This document shows, piece after piece, positions 37,690 to 49,975 of a DNA stretch of 64,000 bases. The stretch comes from Xestospongia bergquistia (lineage: Eukaryota > Porifera > Demospongiae > Haplosclerida > Petrosiidae): the NCBI GenBank assembly GCA_963965975.1, contig OZ014421.1, positions 5,693,001 to 5,757,000 on the forward strand, in the 5' to 3' direction. Position 1 is the stretch's first letter; the number at the start of each line of letters is the position of its first letter. The translations under genes and the position numbers were made by a program. Under the pieces are notes generated by a model. It did not search any database, was not told where the DNA came from, and worked only from the letters and a program-made list of their open reading frames with translations.

Positions 37690-38997
37690 CTATATCATAA
37701 ATTCTTGATATTTTTGTAAGCCTACAACTTGTATTGTGGCTGTTTCATCCCAATGTTTATTAAATGTAGCTAGAAAGCATTGTTTTTCTTCAGTATTCTT
37801 TGTAAAATTTTTACAAAGCAGAGCTATATCATATCTTAGATATGACCCTTGTATGTGAGTTAAGTATCGTATATCAGATTCACCAATTTTTAATATAATA
37901 TTGTGTTGAAAAGGCCATTCTAAGTCTGCATCAAAGTTGCCTGCATATACAACAATCTGAAATTGATTGTTTGGGTATCCACTATAAGTTATGGACATTT
38001 TGTAACCATAAAAGTCTGAATAGAAATGGACTTTTTTACCTGGAACAAGAGTCACTGGAAGAATCGGGATTTCATCGTCTTCCCACATAGTGTGATGTAT
38101 TCGGTCAATTTTTTTATTTAATTCTTTCTTAAGTACATTATTTTCTTTTCTGCTTTCTATTTTGAGTGCTTTATTTTCTTGTCTTATGGCCTCACTTAGT
38201 TTCTTGATTGCCTCATTTTCCTTCTTCAATTCTTCATTTTCTTTTTGCAAGTCTCTAACTACTTTAGCTAAGAGTGATGTGTGCTTAACATGATCATCAG
38301 ATAAATGTTTATCAAGATCTGTAAGCTTGGACTTCATCATACAACCAGCCCACTTAAACTCACAATCAACTGATTGTAGAGGACAAATGTTTTGAAGATG
38401 AGTATCTAGATCACTACGTGGCATTTTATCTTCTTGACACTGGTTGGGACATTGAACTGGATAACCAGGGCATATAGAATAGTGCTGTTCAGTTATATAC
38501 TTATATGTAGCCTCCATTGAACAGTACTGGCAATTATATGACCGACTAGGACACTCAATTTTCTCGTGGTCAACAAGTTGATGTCTCTGGTCCTTCACTC
38601 CACAGTTATGTGTACACGTCACCTTTTCATATTGACACTCTCCTTCTCTTTTATCTCGATTCAAATGTGTGCATAGATCTTTAAGTTCACCTCTCCACTG
38701 GCAGCTCTTATCCCTGTTTGTACATTGAACTTTTAAACTATTAATAATACGACACCAATTTTTATCAATAACTATTTGATATTCTTGCTCTTTACAAAAT
38801 GGACAAGCTCCTCCTTTTACCCGACGTGTGCAAGGACCACAGAAGTGATGACCACAGCAACTTACCAAGTGTGGCTCATTTAACATAACTTGATAACATA
38901 TTGGACACTCTATTTCCACTTGTTTGGGTGGTTCTTCAGCAAAGAAAAGTTCATCTTTAACAAAACTGGGTTGAGAGACAGTTCCTTTCTCAGCCAT
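37690..38997 (-). CDS. TRAF-like RING E3 ligase, intronless
   Basis: A single exon encodes 435 residues. A C3HC4 RING occupies about residues 31-68 (CPIC, then CCGHHFCGPC, then CPFC). It is followed by several TRAF-type zinc fingers (C/H pairs at roughly 92-230, for example CTHNCGVKDQRHQLVDHEKI and CPLQSVDCEFKWAGC). A charged coiled coil covers about 245-300 (repeated KKEN/LKKE heptads), and a C-terminal beta-rich region is placed where the TRAF/MATH domain should be. That last region is diverged and lacks clear receptor-peptide-binding residues, so receptor adaptor function is unproven. TRAF-like proteins ubiquitinate signalling partners. The lack of introns among multi-exon neighbours suggests a retrocopy or family-typical intron loss. 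Confidence 0.86.
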   Translation of the reverse strand: MAEKGTVSQPSFVKDELFFAEEPPKQVEIECPICYQVMLNEPHLVSCCGHHFCGPCTRRVKGGACPFCKEQEYQIVIDKNWCRIINSLKVQCTNRDKSCQWRGELKDLCTHLNRDKREGECQYEKVTCTHNCGVKDQRHQLVDHEKIECPSRSYNCQYCSMEATYKYITEQHYSICPGYPVQCPNQCQEDKMPRSDLDTHLQNICPLQSVDCEFKWAGCMMKSKLTDLDKHLSDDHVKHTSLLAKVVRDLQKENEELKKENEAIKKLSEAIRQENKALKIESRKENNVLKKELNKKIDRIHHTMWEDDEIPILPVTLVPGKKVHFYSDFYGYKMSITYSGYPNNQFQIVVYAGNFDADLEWPFQHNIILKIGESDIRYLTHIQGSYLRYDIALLCKNFTKNTEEKQCFLATFNKHWDETATIQVVGLQKYQEFMI

Positions 38998-40582
<1,585 letters not shown>

Positions 40583-41458
40583 ATGGGCAGTCTTGGAGGT
40601 CATGTTATAACTGGTGTGTTTTTCCTAATTTATGGAAGTTGGTGGATTTTGGCTTCAATTTGGCTCCACATTAGTGCAAAATTTAACTTGAAGAACAGAA
40701 GAACTGGAGATGACAACATTAATAGCAAATCTTATATTCCATTCTGCTGTGCACCACGCTGGCCAGTTGAACCTGTACTAAAGATAGTATTTTCTACAAT
40801 GGGTGTATGTGTGGAGGCTTTCTTTGTGACTAAAACGAATGGTCATGTAAAAGCTGAAGTTTGGCAAATGTATGATGAGCATCATCAATTCAATGGATTA
40901 GTAAAACTCCATCATATCACTATGAATTGTTGTTTTCTTATCTCTGGTATTGTTGACCTCCTCTCATTATGTAATCAATATCCTAAACGCACATCACAGT
41001 TGTTCTTAGCTCTGGCCTTCTTTGTTGAATTTATTGTGTTGTATTTTCACATTGATGACAATCGTCATGCACTAGATATTCTGGTACACATCTTTCTGAT
41101 ATTTAGCGTCACCTGTTGTCTGATGTTTTCATTGCTAAGAATGTGGCAGACTACAAACATTCTTATCAATTCAGGTCTTGCTGTTGGACTCACTCTGCAG
41201 GGTACATGGCTTATTGAGATAGGTATTGTCGTGTATGCCAACAAATGGAAGGGTACTATGAATGAGAACATGTTTCTTGTTGCTTGTTTTGTATGGCATT
41301 TTATGTCTATCATTATTGTTATGTTGATATTATATACAATAATGCATTTTGGTGTACTCTATTATCTCAAGAAGAGGAGACTACCTTGTTATCATGAAAC
41401 ACAAGACTTACTGCCAACAAATGATATTAAAATGACAACAACTGAACAAGAAATCTGA
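40583..41458 (+). CDS. TMEM45-like (DUF716) multi-pass membrane protein
   Basis: One exon encodes 291 residues starting MGSLGGHVITGVFFLIYGSW, very like the TMEM45A/B start (MG.F.GH..PG.FF...G.WW). About seven hydrophobic segments are visible. Family blocks follow: LVKLHHITMNCCFLISGIVD (GWHHFTMY...GLLGVAD), FFVEFIVLYFHI, HALDILVHIFL, LTLQGTWLIEIGIVVY and VACFVWHFMSI. The C-terminal cytosolic tail is acidic and polar. Vertebrate TMEM45 proteins sit in Golgi/endosomal or plasma membranes; biochemical activity is not established. The gene is intronless here. Confidence 0.85.
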   Translation: MGSLGGHVITGVFFLIYGSWWILASIWLHISAKFNLKNRRTGDDNINSKSYIPFCCAPRWPVEPVLKIVFSTMGVCVEAFFVTKTNGHVKAEVWQMYDEHHQFNGLVKLHHITMNCCFLISGIVDLLSLCNQYPKRTSQLFLALAFFVEFIVLYFHIDDNRHALDILVHIFLIFSVTCCLMFSLLRMWQTTNILINSGLAVGLTLQGTWLIEIGIVVYANKWKGTMNENMFLVACFVWHFMSIIIVMLILYTIMHFGVLYYLKKRRLPCYHETQDLLPTNDIKMTTTEQEI

Positions 41459-42147
41459 AACATTTTATTTCCTTTCATTTTATGCTAACAATATCATTGA
41501 CTATTAACTATAATTATATTCCATCTCTTCCTTAATAAACTTAATACCACATCTAAAAATAATGTTCCAGAAACTGCAATGTACTTTACTATTGTTGTGT
41601 ATTTTGCGTGTATGACTTCCATGATTTACAGTTTGCATGTACGACTGGATGAGAAAATGAGGAAATTAAATTAAGAAAATGGTTGATTAACATTTACAAC
41701 TATTACTTTATCAAGTGTTCACACTGTATCAATAATAATAACAATATATAAATGATGTACATAGTTAAAATGTATTTTCAAGTAAGTGAGATCCTAAACT
41801 GGGTAGTAAGTAATTCCTTGTGAATAGGATATAGTCTAGACTAGACACTGGGTGTAATGACAAATGAAGCAGACTGAAATGATGGCCATTGTGACTGAAT
41901 GCATGGAACATTTTATCAAATTTACACAAGTTTCATCTTCCTTATATTAGATAGAATTTGTGGTTTTCAGTATCGTAATTTAATACTATTTAATTATAGT
42001 TTTATTACGTCATAACGATAATCCTATCAGACTCGGCCACCAAAAGTAATGTTTTATATTTTGCTAGTTATAGGAGGACAAATGAATATTCAGTTCTTAC
42101 GTAGCCCTATGATTACACGTGTCCATAATTAACATAAAGCCACGCCC
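41459..42147. other. Intergenic spacer, TMEM45-like / SELENOF
   Basis: Contains the TMEM45-like 3' end and the SELENOF promoter. No further coding exon or repeat is seen. Confidence 0.45.
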
Positions 42148-43551
42148 ATGGTTGCCACTGTGGTGTTGCTTTTTGTTCTTTCTCTGACTATTTCATCGTC
42201 TGCAGACGATACTTCATCATGTTCCGAAAAAGGTTTCTCTACTAACGTATTATGTAGCTCTTGTGAAGATCTAAAGAAGTTTAACTTGTTACCTATTGTT
42301 GAAGACTGTCTAAAATGTTGTCAATCCACCTCTGATGAAGAGAAGGTCCTTTATCATATAATAAATGATATTAATTTTATATAAGACAATAGATACTCTC
42401 ATTCTCAGACACTATTTGGTTGAGAATGAAACTAGACAATAGTTTTTGTGTTTTCTCATTATTTTGAAAGTTATTACCTTTGAAACCAAAGGCATTACTT
42501 TCATTAATACAACAGGAGGTTGTCATTAGGTGTAACATATATTGAATGGCTGTTATATTGTTATATTAATACAATGTGTTATAACAGTTCAGTTGACATG
42601 CTCCACCCATGACCACACCCAATCATGTTTTTGTTACAATATTTCAGAAATATGCGGGGGCCATACTTGAAGTTTGTGGATGAAAATTGGGGCGCTTTCC
42701 TGACATACAAAGTAAGATTTAAATAATAATGATAGTCACATGACTTAAGTGAATTTGGTATACACAAATTATCCATTTGTGTTACATATAGGTTTTGTTA
42801 AAGGGAGCGCCGTGTCTCAATTTCCAAGTTTAAAAATTAAGGTATGTTCCGATCAACTAAATGTATGAATTTTGAAGTTTAATGGATAATGCTTTTATTA
42901 ATTGGCAATGATTAAGATGACCAATCCAGTACAATAGATTAATTTCCCAGTATCTCTTGCTAATGTATTCCTGTATTAGAAAGTACAATTTATGCAGCTG
43001 TCCCTTTCCTCATACCACAGTATAAAAAGGGAGCCAATCCTGTTCTGAAACTTGTTGATGATAATGAAGTAGTACAAGACACTTTATCGTAAGTTACTAA
43101 CTACTGGATTACTATTGCTGACCTAACAATGTCTCATGTATCATATCATATCACATGTCTGTTTCTACTCTATTTACCTCTTGAGCTGTATTAAAAGTTG
43201 AGTTTCAAGTTTATACATGTAAAAATACATGTATTTAAGATACCCACTAATATCACAATGGAAGTTCTTACTGTGGATGCTCTAAAATAAGGCATTCTTT
43301 TTATTCAGAACACTTGACATTTTCACTATATAGTAACATATATTACTTGAATAGTGGCTAAATATTTGGGGCCATTATTGATATCAGTATTCCAATATCT
43401 TCAAACTTGTCAGTGTTGTTATATATCTATAATAATGTTGTTAAAGTAGGTCCCATTATATCATAATCCATTTCTCTTTTGTTATTGATATAGAATTGAG
43501 AAATGGAACACAAACACACTGGAAGAATTTCTCAAAGAAAAATTGAAATAA
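42148..43551 (+). CDS. SELENOF: Selenoprotein F (15-kDa selenoprotein), UGA decoded as Sec
   Basis: Five exons, 42148-42345, 42648-42711, 42792-42841, 43021-43088 and 43494-43551, give 145 residues including one Sec. A signal peptide (MVATVVLLFVLSLTISSSA) precedes the cysteine-rich UGGT-binding region: CSEKGFSTNVLCSSCEDL, FNLLPIVEDCLKCC. The thioredoxin-like redox motif is Cys-Gly-Sec-Lys (EVCG-Sec-KLGRFP), with Sec from the in-frame TGA at 42681-42683. The remainder (YKKGANPVLKLVDDN, IEKWNTNTLEEFLKEKLK) matches the family to its end. SELENOF is an ER-lumen protein that binds UDP-glucose:glycoprotein glucosyltransferase in glycoprotein quality control. A standard gene call would stop at the TGA or skip the exon; the SECIS downstream confirms recoding. 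The intron 1 donor (AAG/gtcctt) is weak. Confidence 0.93.
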
Positions 43552-43589
43552 TTTTCAAATAATGTTATAATAATTTGTAATTCTATTAA

Positions 43590-43656
43590 GGTTTGACTGA
43601 TGATGATTCAGCTGGAACCTGTTATTGTCAGCTGAGTTTGATATTTGTGTCAAACC
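43590..43656 (+). promoter_or_regulatory. SECIS element in the SELENOF 3' UTR
   Basis: The basal stem GGTTTGAC (43590-43597) pairs perfectly with GTCAAACC (43649-43656). The quartet strand ATGA is at 43600-43603, opposite TGAT at 43639-43642. The upper stem uses TCAGCTG (43608-43614) against CAGCTGA (43629-43635). The unpaired apical AA is at 43616-43617, 12 nt after ATGA, which is the canonical spacing. It begins 38 nt after the stop codon. Confidence 0.92.
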
Positions 43657-43857
43657 TTTCACTTCTTCATTGAAACATTTTGTATAAACTTTAAAGAAAA
43701 TATTTCTATCTGTATCTCATCAAAGGAGCACTGCATTGCTGGATTGTGTATTAAAAAGATGATAAAATAGAAAAATGCTATCTGAATTTCAAATATTTAG
43801 GCAGTTTATAATTTATAAACAGAATATTTAAACTTGTGTATAGTAGCGGCTATTCAT

Positions 43858-43974
43858 ACAGCACAGGAGTGCATACTTCAATGTGAAACTAATACATTTA
43901 GGTTCTGACATCTAATGTTTGGGGTCTGGGGTATAGTATTAGTTTCACATTAAAGTAGAGATTTCCTGTGCTGT
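43858..43974. repeat. Imperfect inverted repeat, arms about 38 bp
   Basis: The left arm begins acagcacagg and ends aatgtgaaactaatac (43858-43895). The right arm (43936-43974) is its near reverse complement, gtattagtttcacatt ... cctgtgctgt. A loop of about 40 bp separates them. It lies between the convergent SELENOF and AP-3 mu 3' ends. It could be a small MITE-like element or a transcript hairpin. Confidence 0.8.
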
Positions 43975-44175
43975 ATTAATTGCCCAGATAGAATCAGAGT
44001 CAAACAAGTACTCATTTCAAGTAACAATGAACTGCCATATATTAAAATATAATTTTTATTAACAAATCATAGCAATTATTATACACACAAAGTATTATTT
44101 ATATTATTATAAAAACAATTACCAAACAATTGGGTAAAAAGAAAAAAAACTAGTCAAGTGTGTCAAATGTCTTTT

Positions 44176-47100
44176 CTAACTTCGAACTTGAAATTTGCCA
44201 GCTCTAGTGATATACTTAATTCCTTTAAATGGCTTGTATTTCTAACATAAAGACAATAAATATAATATAATTGAAAGACAGCAAAAACTTTAACCATATC
44301 CAGTGACCCCTCCCTCATTTTGATTATAGCACTAACTCTAAAAATAGTGACATACAATGCTATTTATAGTAACGACAATTCTTGAAACTCTTGTATCAGT
44401 AGTGCTATCATATACTCTTGTACATGTACTATTATTACCAATAGTAGACTTACCTCGCCATAAACATCTAAACGATTGACTCTAAGTCCTGAGATAGCAG
44501 TCTGTGGTAAACGAAACTCCACCTATATAGTTTGAAACAATTACAAATAAAATGTAATTCAATGTTAAACTATTAACTCTAAGCAGTTATGCAGATACTA
44601 ACTAATACAATACAATAACTACCTCAATAGTAGGATTGCCATCTGGTACTTCACCACTTTGTAAAGTCACCTAGGTTACAATAAATACAATAATATATAA
44701 ACATGGGTGTGGCTAAGTTAGAATAAATCACAACAACAATGGAGTGCTTTTGAAGGTCACTCAAAAGATTAGGAGATTATCCTATACTAATATTATAATA
44801 CGACTATAGTGTCTCTATACTAAGGGTTTTTTCCTATAATTACATTTTATTGGCTGTATCATTTGTGTAAAGTAATACTCACTGTTCCACTGAGTTCTAC
44901 TTTACGATCGTTAAGTAACTTGCCAATCTATAGGAAAAAATTAACATTACATGAATCAAATTGGATGTACCATAAATATTCTAAGATTTCAAAACTCTAA
45001 TTATTTGAATCATCAAAAAAATATATATTTAGTCTCCACACATTGAAACTTTTACTCTATTATTATTTTAATGTAATACTCTAATTAATTTGAGCTCAAA
45101 ACTGATTTAATTTTTTGTTTGAAATGTTAGAGTAATTATTATACATGTACACAACTTCTACATTACATGTACATATGGTACATTACGTGTACATATGCTA
45201 CATTACATGTACAATATGCTACATTACATGTACATATGCTACATTACATGTACATATGTTACATTACATGTACATACAACTATTTAAACATACAATCCAG
45301 ATCACTCTTTTATTGACAGGATCATAATTAGGCATTCCATCTAATAAGAAAAGATACATATAACATCACTAAATTGTCTGTCCTACTTAGCTCATTAAGA
45401 TACATGGTATAGAATGTTATCATGTTGACTTACATGTACAAGTAGGTAGAACGTTATTGACACATTTTGCCATTGGAACTATCAGCTTAACATCCTCTAA
45501 CTATAAAGACAATAAAACGTTAAGGTGGTCCTCAATTCTATCATTGACCACTTGACACACTGACTATATTAAATTATGTAGAAAATACAAAGAGACCTTT
45601 TATAAAATAATATATGCTCTATATAAAGGTAACTATCCTCAAGACACTTGCTCTAGTACAACACTGCTACTTATAATCCTCTGCATTGAGAAAATCTATA
45701 TACTAAACTATCATCCAAGGTCCAAACATATCTGCTATAGAGAGGTTTTTATTATCTCTACACAAAGTCTATAAGTCAGCACATTTTGCAATAATATAAT
45801 CTCTTCTTCACACACACTTGAATACATTTATATAATTGTTATTACTTACCGTTTTTCCCTGGGTCTGTTTGGCTCCAATTCTAATTGAGAATCTACAAGG
45901 ACCGGTCTACATGGACATAATGAAATATGTGGACATGTATATAACTTATGAAGTACCTCGGAAAATGTGAACTGTGGTTGTACGTAAACTGGTAAACCAA
46001 CAGAACTAGACGTAAATAGAAAACAAAGGGTTAAAATACATCTATAGTAGACAAAGGGTTAAAGCTATCATTACCTAGTGCCAGTGCTGCCCATTGTATA
46101 AGAGAGAAGTTGGAACGCTCCATCAGGAGGTACAAATGAAATCACTCGCTCAGCCTATATAGAAACAGGATAGGTAATCTATTGATTCTCTCTATTTCTA
46201 ACTTTGACTCACTTCCCATCTTTTAAATCTAACACAAGGATGGAAGCTAACATCTTCTAACAGTCTAGAGTTTGTGAAACAAAGTGTTAGATCTATAGAC
46301 AAGATAAACAGATGACATTAATTGTATAACAGTAACTTTATACCTGGCATGCCAGAAAGCTTTGAGAGAGCTTCAATCTACATCAGTAAATAGTAAAAAA
46401 TAAAATATATGTATGTAGTTTTTATTACATGTATTACAAACCTTTCCATGTACTTCAGATACTACAGTAGCACCCTATAAATTGACCAGTTAATAATGTG
46501 TGTGTGTGTGTGTGTGTGTGTGGCTCACAGTTTTATCAATGATAGCATCTATCTCTTCAATTAGATCTAAGAAAATCTATGAAAGAGAGAAATATATTGA
46601 CTTTGTTAAATACGTATTATTTAAACAAAACAGAATTAAAGACCTGTTGTTATATGTTCATTAGTTACTCTCTAATTGTTACAATTGTATTATTATGTAA
46701 GTAAATGTTAAATTATATCTACCTCATTAGTGGCATATTTAACTCCAGTTCGTCTCCATGGGATATTAGATAATTGACCAGTCGGAAGAGTAGAACTGAC
46801 TCTACATAAATTAAAATATTAACAATATATACTGTACATCATGTTATAGTATTAACAATATATACTGTACATCATGTTATAGTATTAACAATATATACTG
46901 TACATCATGTTATAGTATTAACAATATATACTGTACATCATGTTATAGTATTAACAATATATACTGTACATCATGTTATAGTATTAACAATATATACTGT
47001 ACATCATGTTATAGTATTAACAATATATACTGTACATCATGTTATAGTATTAACAATATATACTGTACATCATGTTATAGTATTAACAATATATACTGTA

Positions 47101-47571
47101 CATCATGTTATAGTATTAACAATATATACTGTACATCATGTTATAGTATTAACAATATATACTGTACATCATGTTATAGTATTAACAATATATACTGTAC
47201 ATCATGTTATAGTATTAACAATATATACTGTACATCATGTTATAGTATTAACAATATATACTGTACATCATGTTATAGTATTAACAATATATACTGTACA
47301 TCATGTTATAGTATTAACAATATATATTATACGTCAAGTTATAGTACATCCACTTAGTGCTATTTACATGAAAAAACATGTTATTAAATTATTAACTATT
47401 AATGATATTTACATTTACAGGTGTGCAATTGTCTATAGAACGTACTGAGTTTTTCCTGTAATAGTATTGACTACACTTGAGGGAAGAATGGTAGGTGGAC
47501 GAATTAACTCTTTAAGAATGTTTGACTCTGTTGCTAAAGGAAAACCATTGTCCAACATTTCTTCAAGGAGC

Positions 47572-47610
<39 letters not shown>

Positions 47611-48340
47611 CTTGTTTTAATGATGACATTTGTATAAATCTTACCTCATAGACAATAACATAATGTTCTTTGATTCTTTGTTCAGAACATTCACTGAAAT
47701 ATTCGATGAAAATGTCAATCACACGATGCAAAAACTCAATCACATACAATGGAGGAGCTATGATAACAAAAAGACAACATGTCCAATAATAATAATAATA
47801 TTATGTGATATAAATACTCCCATGTATATGTTTACATGTAACATTACATGTAATGTACCTTCACTTTGTACTACAGCTACAAAATAGATATTACAACGAT
47901 AGACTGTGACGAGATAATAATGGGGTGTGGTTATCACTGGAGGGATATCCTGAGGATTAGAAACCTAACACAAAAAGACAAAACTATTCAATGGAATTTA
48001 ATAAGCATGCCAATAAAACTCAAGTTGTAATATAATTTTATTGTATATATACTGATGTAGTCTCATTCCCAAACTGTATGGTCTGGGCATGAGTTTACTT
48101 TTATCAAGACGATATGACCTATCTTCATAGATCATGACTACTACTCATTCTTATATATCTACTACAATGCTCACTTTATCTTGAGCTTCAAAGAAGTAAT
48201 CACAGACTGATCTACTGACTACTGTCTTCCAATGTTTCTCCATAAAGATCTCCCTGCAAATATCTACACTAAAGCAAGGTCATTACCTAAAATGCAACTC
48301 ACCCCGAAGTATTGATCATAAAAAGACTATTAATAAGCAT
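44176..48340 (-). CDS. AP3M1: AP-3 complex mu subunit
   Basis: The ATG is at 48340 (exon 1 48340-48303, exon 2 48253-48175), followed by a dozen or so short exons down to TAG at 44176. The longin-type N-terminus MLINSLFMINTSGEIFMEKH and then WKTVVSRSVCDYFFEAQDK matches AP3M1. Downstream blocks are PPVITTPHYYLVTVYR, YVIEFLHRVIDIFIEYFSEC, LLEEMLDNGFPLATESNILK, LIRPPTIL and LPTGQLSNIPWRRTGVKY. The mu homology domain ends YKPFKGIKYITRAGKFQVRS, as in animal AP-3. The subunit recognises tyrosine-based sorting signals for endosome to lysosome or lysosome-related-organelle traffic. The intron after the fifth exon carries a 33-bp minisatellite (46818-47345). Confidence 0.9.
45143..45276. repeat. ACATTACATGTACATATGCT tandem repeat
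   Basis: About six 19-20 bp units with single-base differences in an AP-3 mu intron. Each contains the palindrome ACATGT. Confidence 0.85.
46497..46522. repeat. (TG)n microsatellite
   Basis: About 13 uninterrupted TG units in an AP-3 mu intron. Confidence 0.9.
46818..47345. repeat. 33-bp minisatellite, about 16 copies
   Basis: The unit tatagtattaacaatatata + ctgtacatcatgt repeats almost without change; only the last copy is visibly diverged (tatattatacgtcaagt). It is in an AP-3 mu intron. Copies are contiguous, without spacers. Confidence 0.95.
47574..47607. repeat. (GA)n microsatellite
   Basis: About 17 GA units immediately upstream (in gene sense, in the intron) of the AP-3 mu exon ending LLEEMLD. 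On the gene strand it supplies a CT-rich tract just before the acceptor. Confidence 0.9.
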
Positions 48341-48532
48341 TTTTAAACTGTTGTTGTTATTGTTGGTGCCTATTAGAAGAGAGATAAGTTCTAAATAGAG
48401 CACGTTAGAAATTCTCGTGACTTTTCATAGTTGCCACGCCCTTTTCTCCACCCATCGCCAGAGACTCTGAACTAGACTTTTCTAGAAGTGCAGAATAAAA
48501 TCGCCATAGCAAATACAATCAAGCATTTCAAG
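48341..48532. promoter_or_regulatory. Divergent promoter, AP-3 mu / CDC37
   Basis: 192 bp separate opposing ATGs. No heat-shock element array was identified by eye, though ttctagaag at 48479-48487 fits part of one (TTC..GAA-type pair). Confidence 0.45.
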
Positions 48533-49684
48533 ATGGTGGACTACAGTAAATGGAAAAATATCGAGGTTAGCGACGATGAAGATGACACTCATCCCAACAT
48601 CGATACTCCGTCACTATTTCGATGGAGACATCAAGCTCGTGTAGAACGCATGGAACAAGAGAAGTCTGAGAAAGAAAAATTTGAAGCCAAGCAAAAAGAA
48701 CATAGAAAGAAAATGTTAGAAATACAGCAGAAAGTAAAGACTGAAGGAGATGATTCTAAAGCTGCCAAAAATGAGTTAGAGAAATTGAAAGAAGAAGAAA
48801 AATCATTACGAAAAAAGAGAGAGGAATTGGACAAGAAAGAACGACTCGCTCCATGGAATGTGGATACTTTATCAAAGGATGGTTTCTCTCGATCAATCAT
48901 CAACAAACCAAAACCAAAGAAAGAACTAACAGACGAAGAGAAACATCAACAGCTATACAATTTTGTTGAGAACCATGAGCAAGAAATCAAACATTATGGT
49001 ATGCTATCAGATTATGATGATAGTCGGGACTATCTCCGTGATAAACCTCACTTGGTCTGTGAAGACACTGCCAGTTACTTGACCATGTGGTGTGTCACAC
49101 TACAAGTTGAAAGTAAAAGTTCTTTAATGGAACGAGTAGCACACCAAGCTATTGTTATGCAGTATATTCTACAACTTGCTAAACAACTTGAACGTGATCC
49201 TCGTTCGTGTGTCACTGGGTTCTTTCAAAGGATGAAAACTGCCGATAAACAATACACAGATGCTTTTGATGATGAGCTCAGTTCCTTTATAGAACGCGTA
49301 AAAGTTCGAGCACAAATTAGAATCGAAGAAGCTATGAAGAAAGTTGAAGAAGAAGAACGTCAAAAACGTTTAGGTCCAGGCGGATTGGATCCAGTTGAAG
49401 TCATGGAGACCCTTCCGTCAGAATTGAGGGCCTGCTTTGAAGAGCGCAATATACCTAAATTACAACAAGTTCTCTCAGCTATGAGTAAAGAAGATGCTGC
49501 TTATCATATGAAGAGGTGTGTTGATTCTGGTCTCTGGGTAGCAGATGCCAAATCTGCTGGACTTACCCCTGCTAGTGAAGAGTTGCAGAAACACCAACAC
49601 CAAGAGGAAGAGGAGGAGGAGGAAGAGGGTGAATCAAGTGATGAACATTATGAGGACGTTAATGATGATTTGGGATTGGATTAA
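48533..49684 (+). CDS. CDC37: CDC37, Hsp90 co-chaperone for kinases
   Basis: An intronless gene encoding 383 residues. The N-terminus MVDYSKWKNIEVSDDEDDTH, then PNIDTPSLFRWRHQARVERM, is almost identical to animal CDC37, including the CK2-phosphorylated serine in the SDDED acidic cluster. A long charged coiled coil follows (about 30-105). Next come the Hsp90-binding middle domain (FVENHEQEIKHYGML and CEDTASYLTMWCVTLQVE) and the C-terminal helical domain (LGPGGLDPVEVMETLP). It ends in a polyglutamate tail. An upstream in-frame extension exists, but the ATG at 48533 is the conserved start. CDC37 delivers client kinases to Hsp90. The last 40-odd codons are duplicated downstream at about 51224-51353. 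Confidence 0.96.
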   Translation: MVDYSKWKNIEVSDDEDDTHPNIDTPSLFRWRHQARVERMEQEKSEKEKFEAKQKEHRKKMLEIQQKVKTEGDDSKAAKNELEKLKEEEKSLRKKREELDKKERLAPWNVDTLSKDGFSRSIINKPKPKKELTDEEKHQQLYNFVENHEQEIKHYGMLSDYDDSRDYLRDKPHLVCEDTASYLTMWCVTLQVESKSSLMERVAHQAIVMQYILQLAKQLERDPRSCVTGFFQRMKTADKQYTDAFDDELSSFIERVKVRAQIRIEEAMKKVEEEERQKRLGPGGLDPVEVMETLPSELRACFEERNIPKLQQVLSAMSKEDAAYHMKRCVDSGLWVADAKSAGLTPASEELQKHQHQEEEEEEEEGESSDEHYEDVNDDLGLD

Positions 49685-49975
49685 ATGTTTGATAATCAAT
49701 GATATGTTGTGTTTTTATGTTATGTTGTTAAAATAACTCGCTCTTATGATTCACTGTCAATCAAATGTGCAAATTACACATTGTAATCTTTGAAATTTTT
49801 CTGATTTACTAACTAAAAACATTTGAAACTATGAGAATTTTTAATACATGAAAATTTATAAACATGAAGATCTTCAGATTAACAATACTAAACTGACGTA
49901 TCAAGACGTGCTTACAATAATTAGTAATGATCATAAAATTGTGACATCACACTAGACTAGTGGCTAATAGTTTAA
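49685..49975. other. Convergent 3' spacer, CDC37 / Fic gene
   Basis: No feature beyond 3' UTRs. The part around 49760-49905 is missing from the downstream duplicate. Confidence 0.5.

Noticed and set aside
46818..47345. CRISPR-like regular 33-bp repeats
   Set aside because: Units are contiguous with no unique spacers, in an intron of an animal gene; it is a minisatellite.
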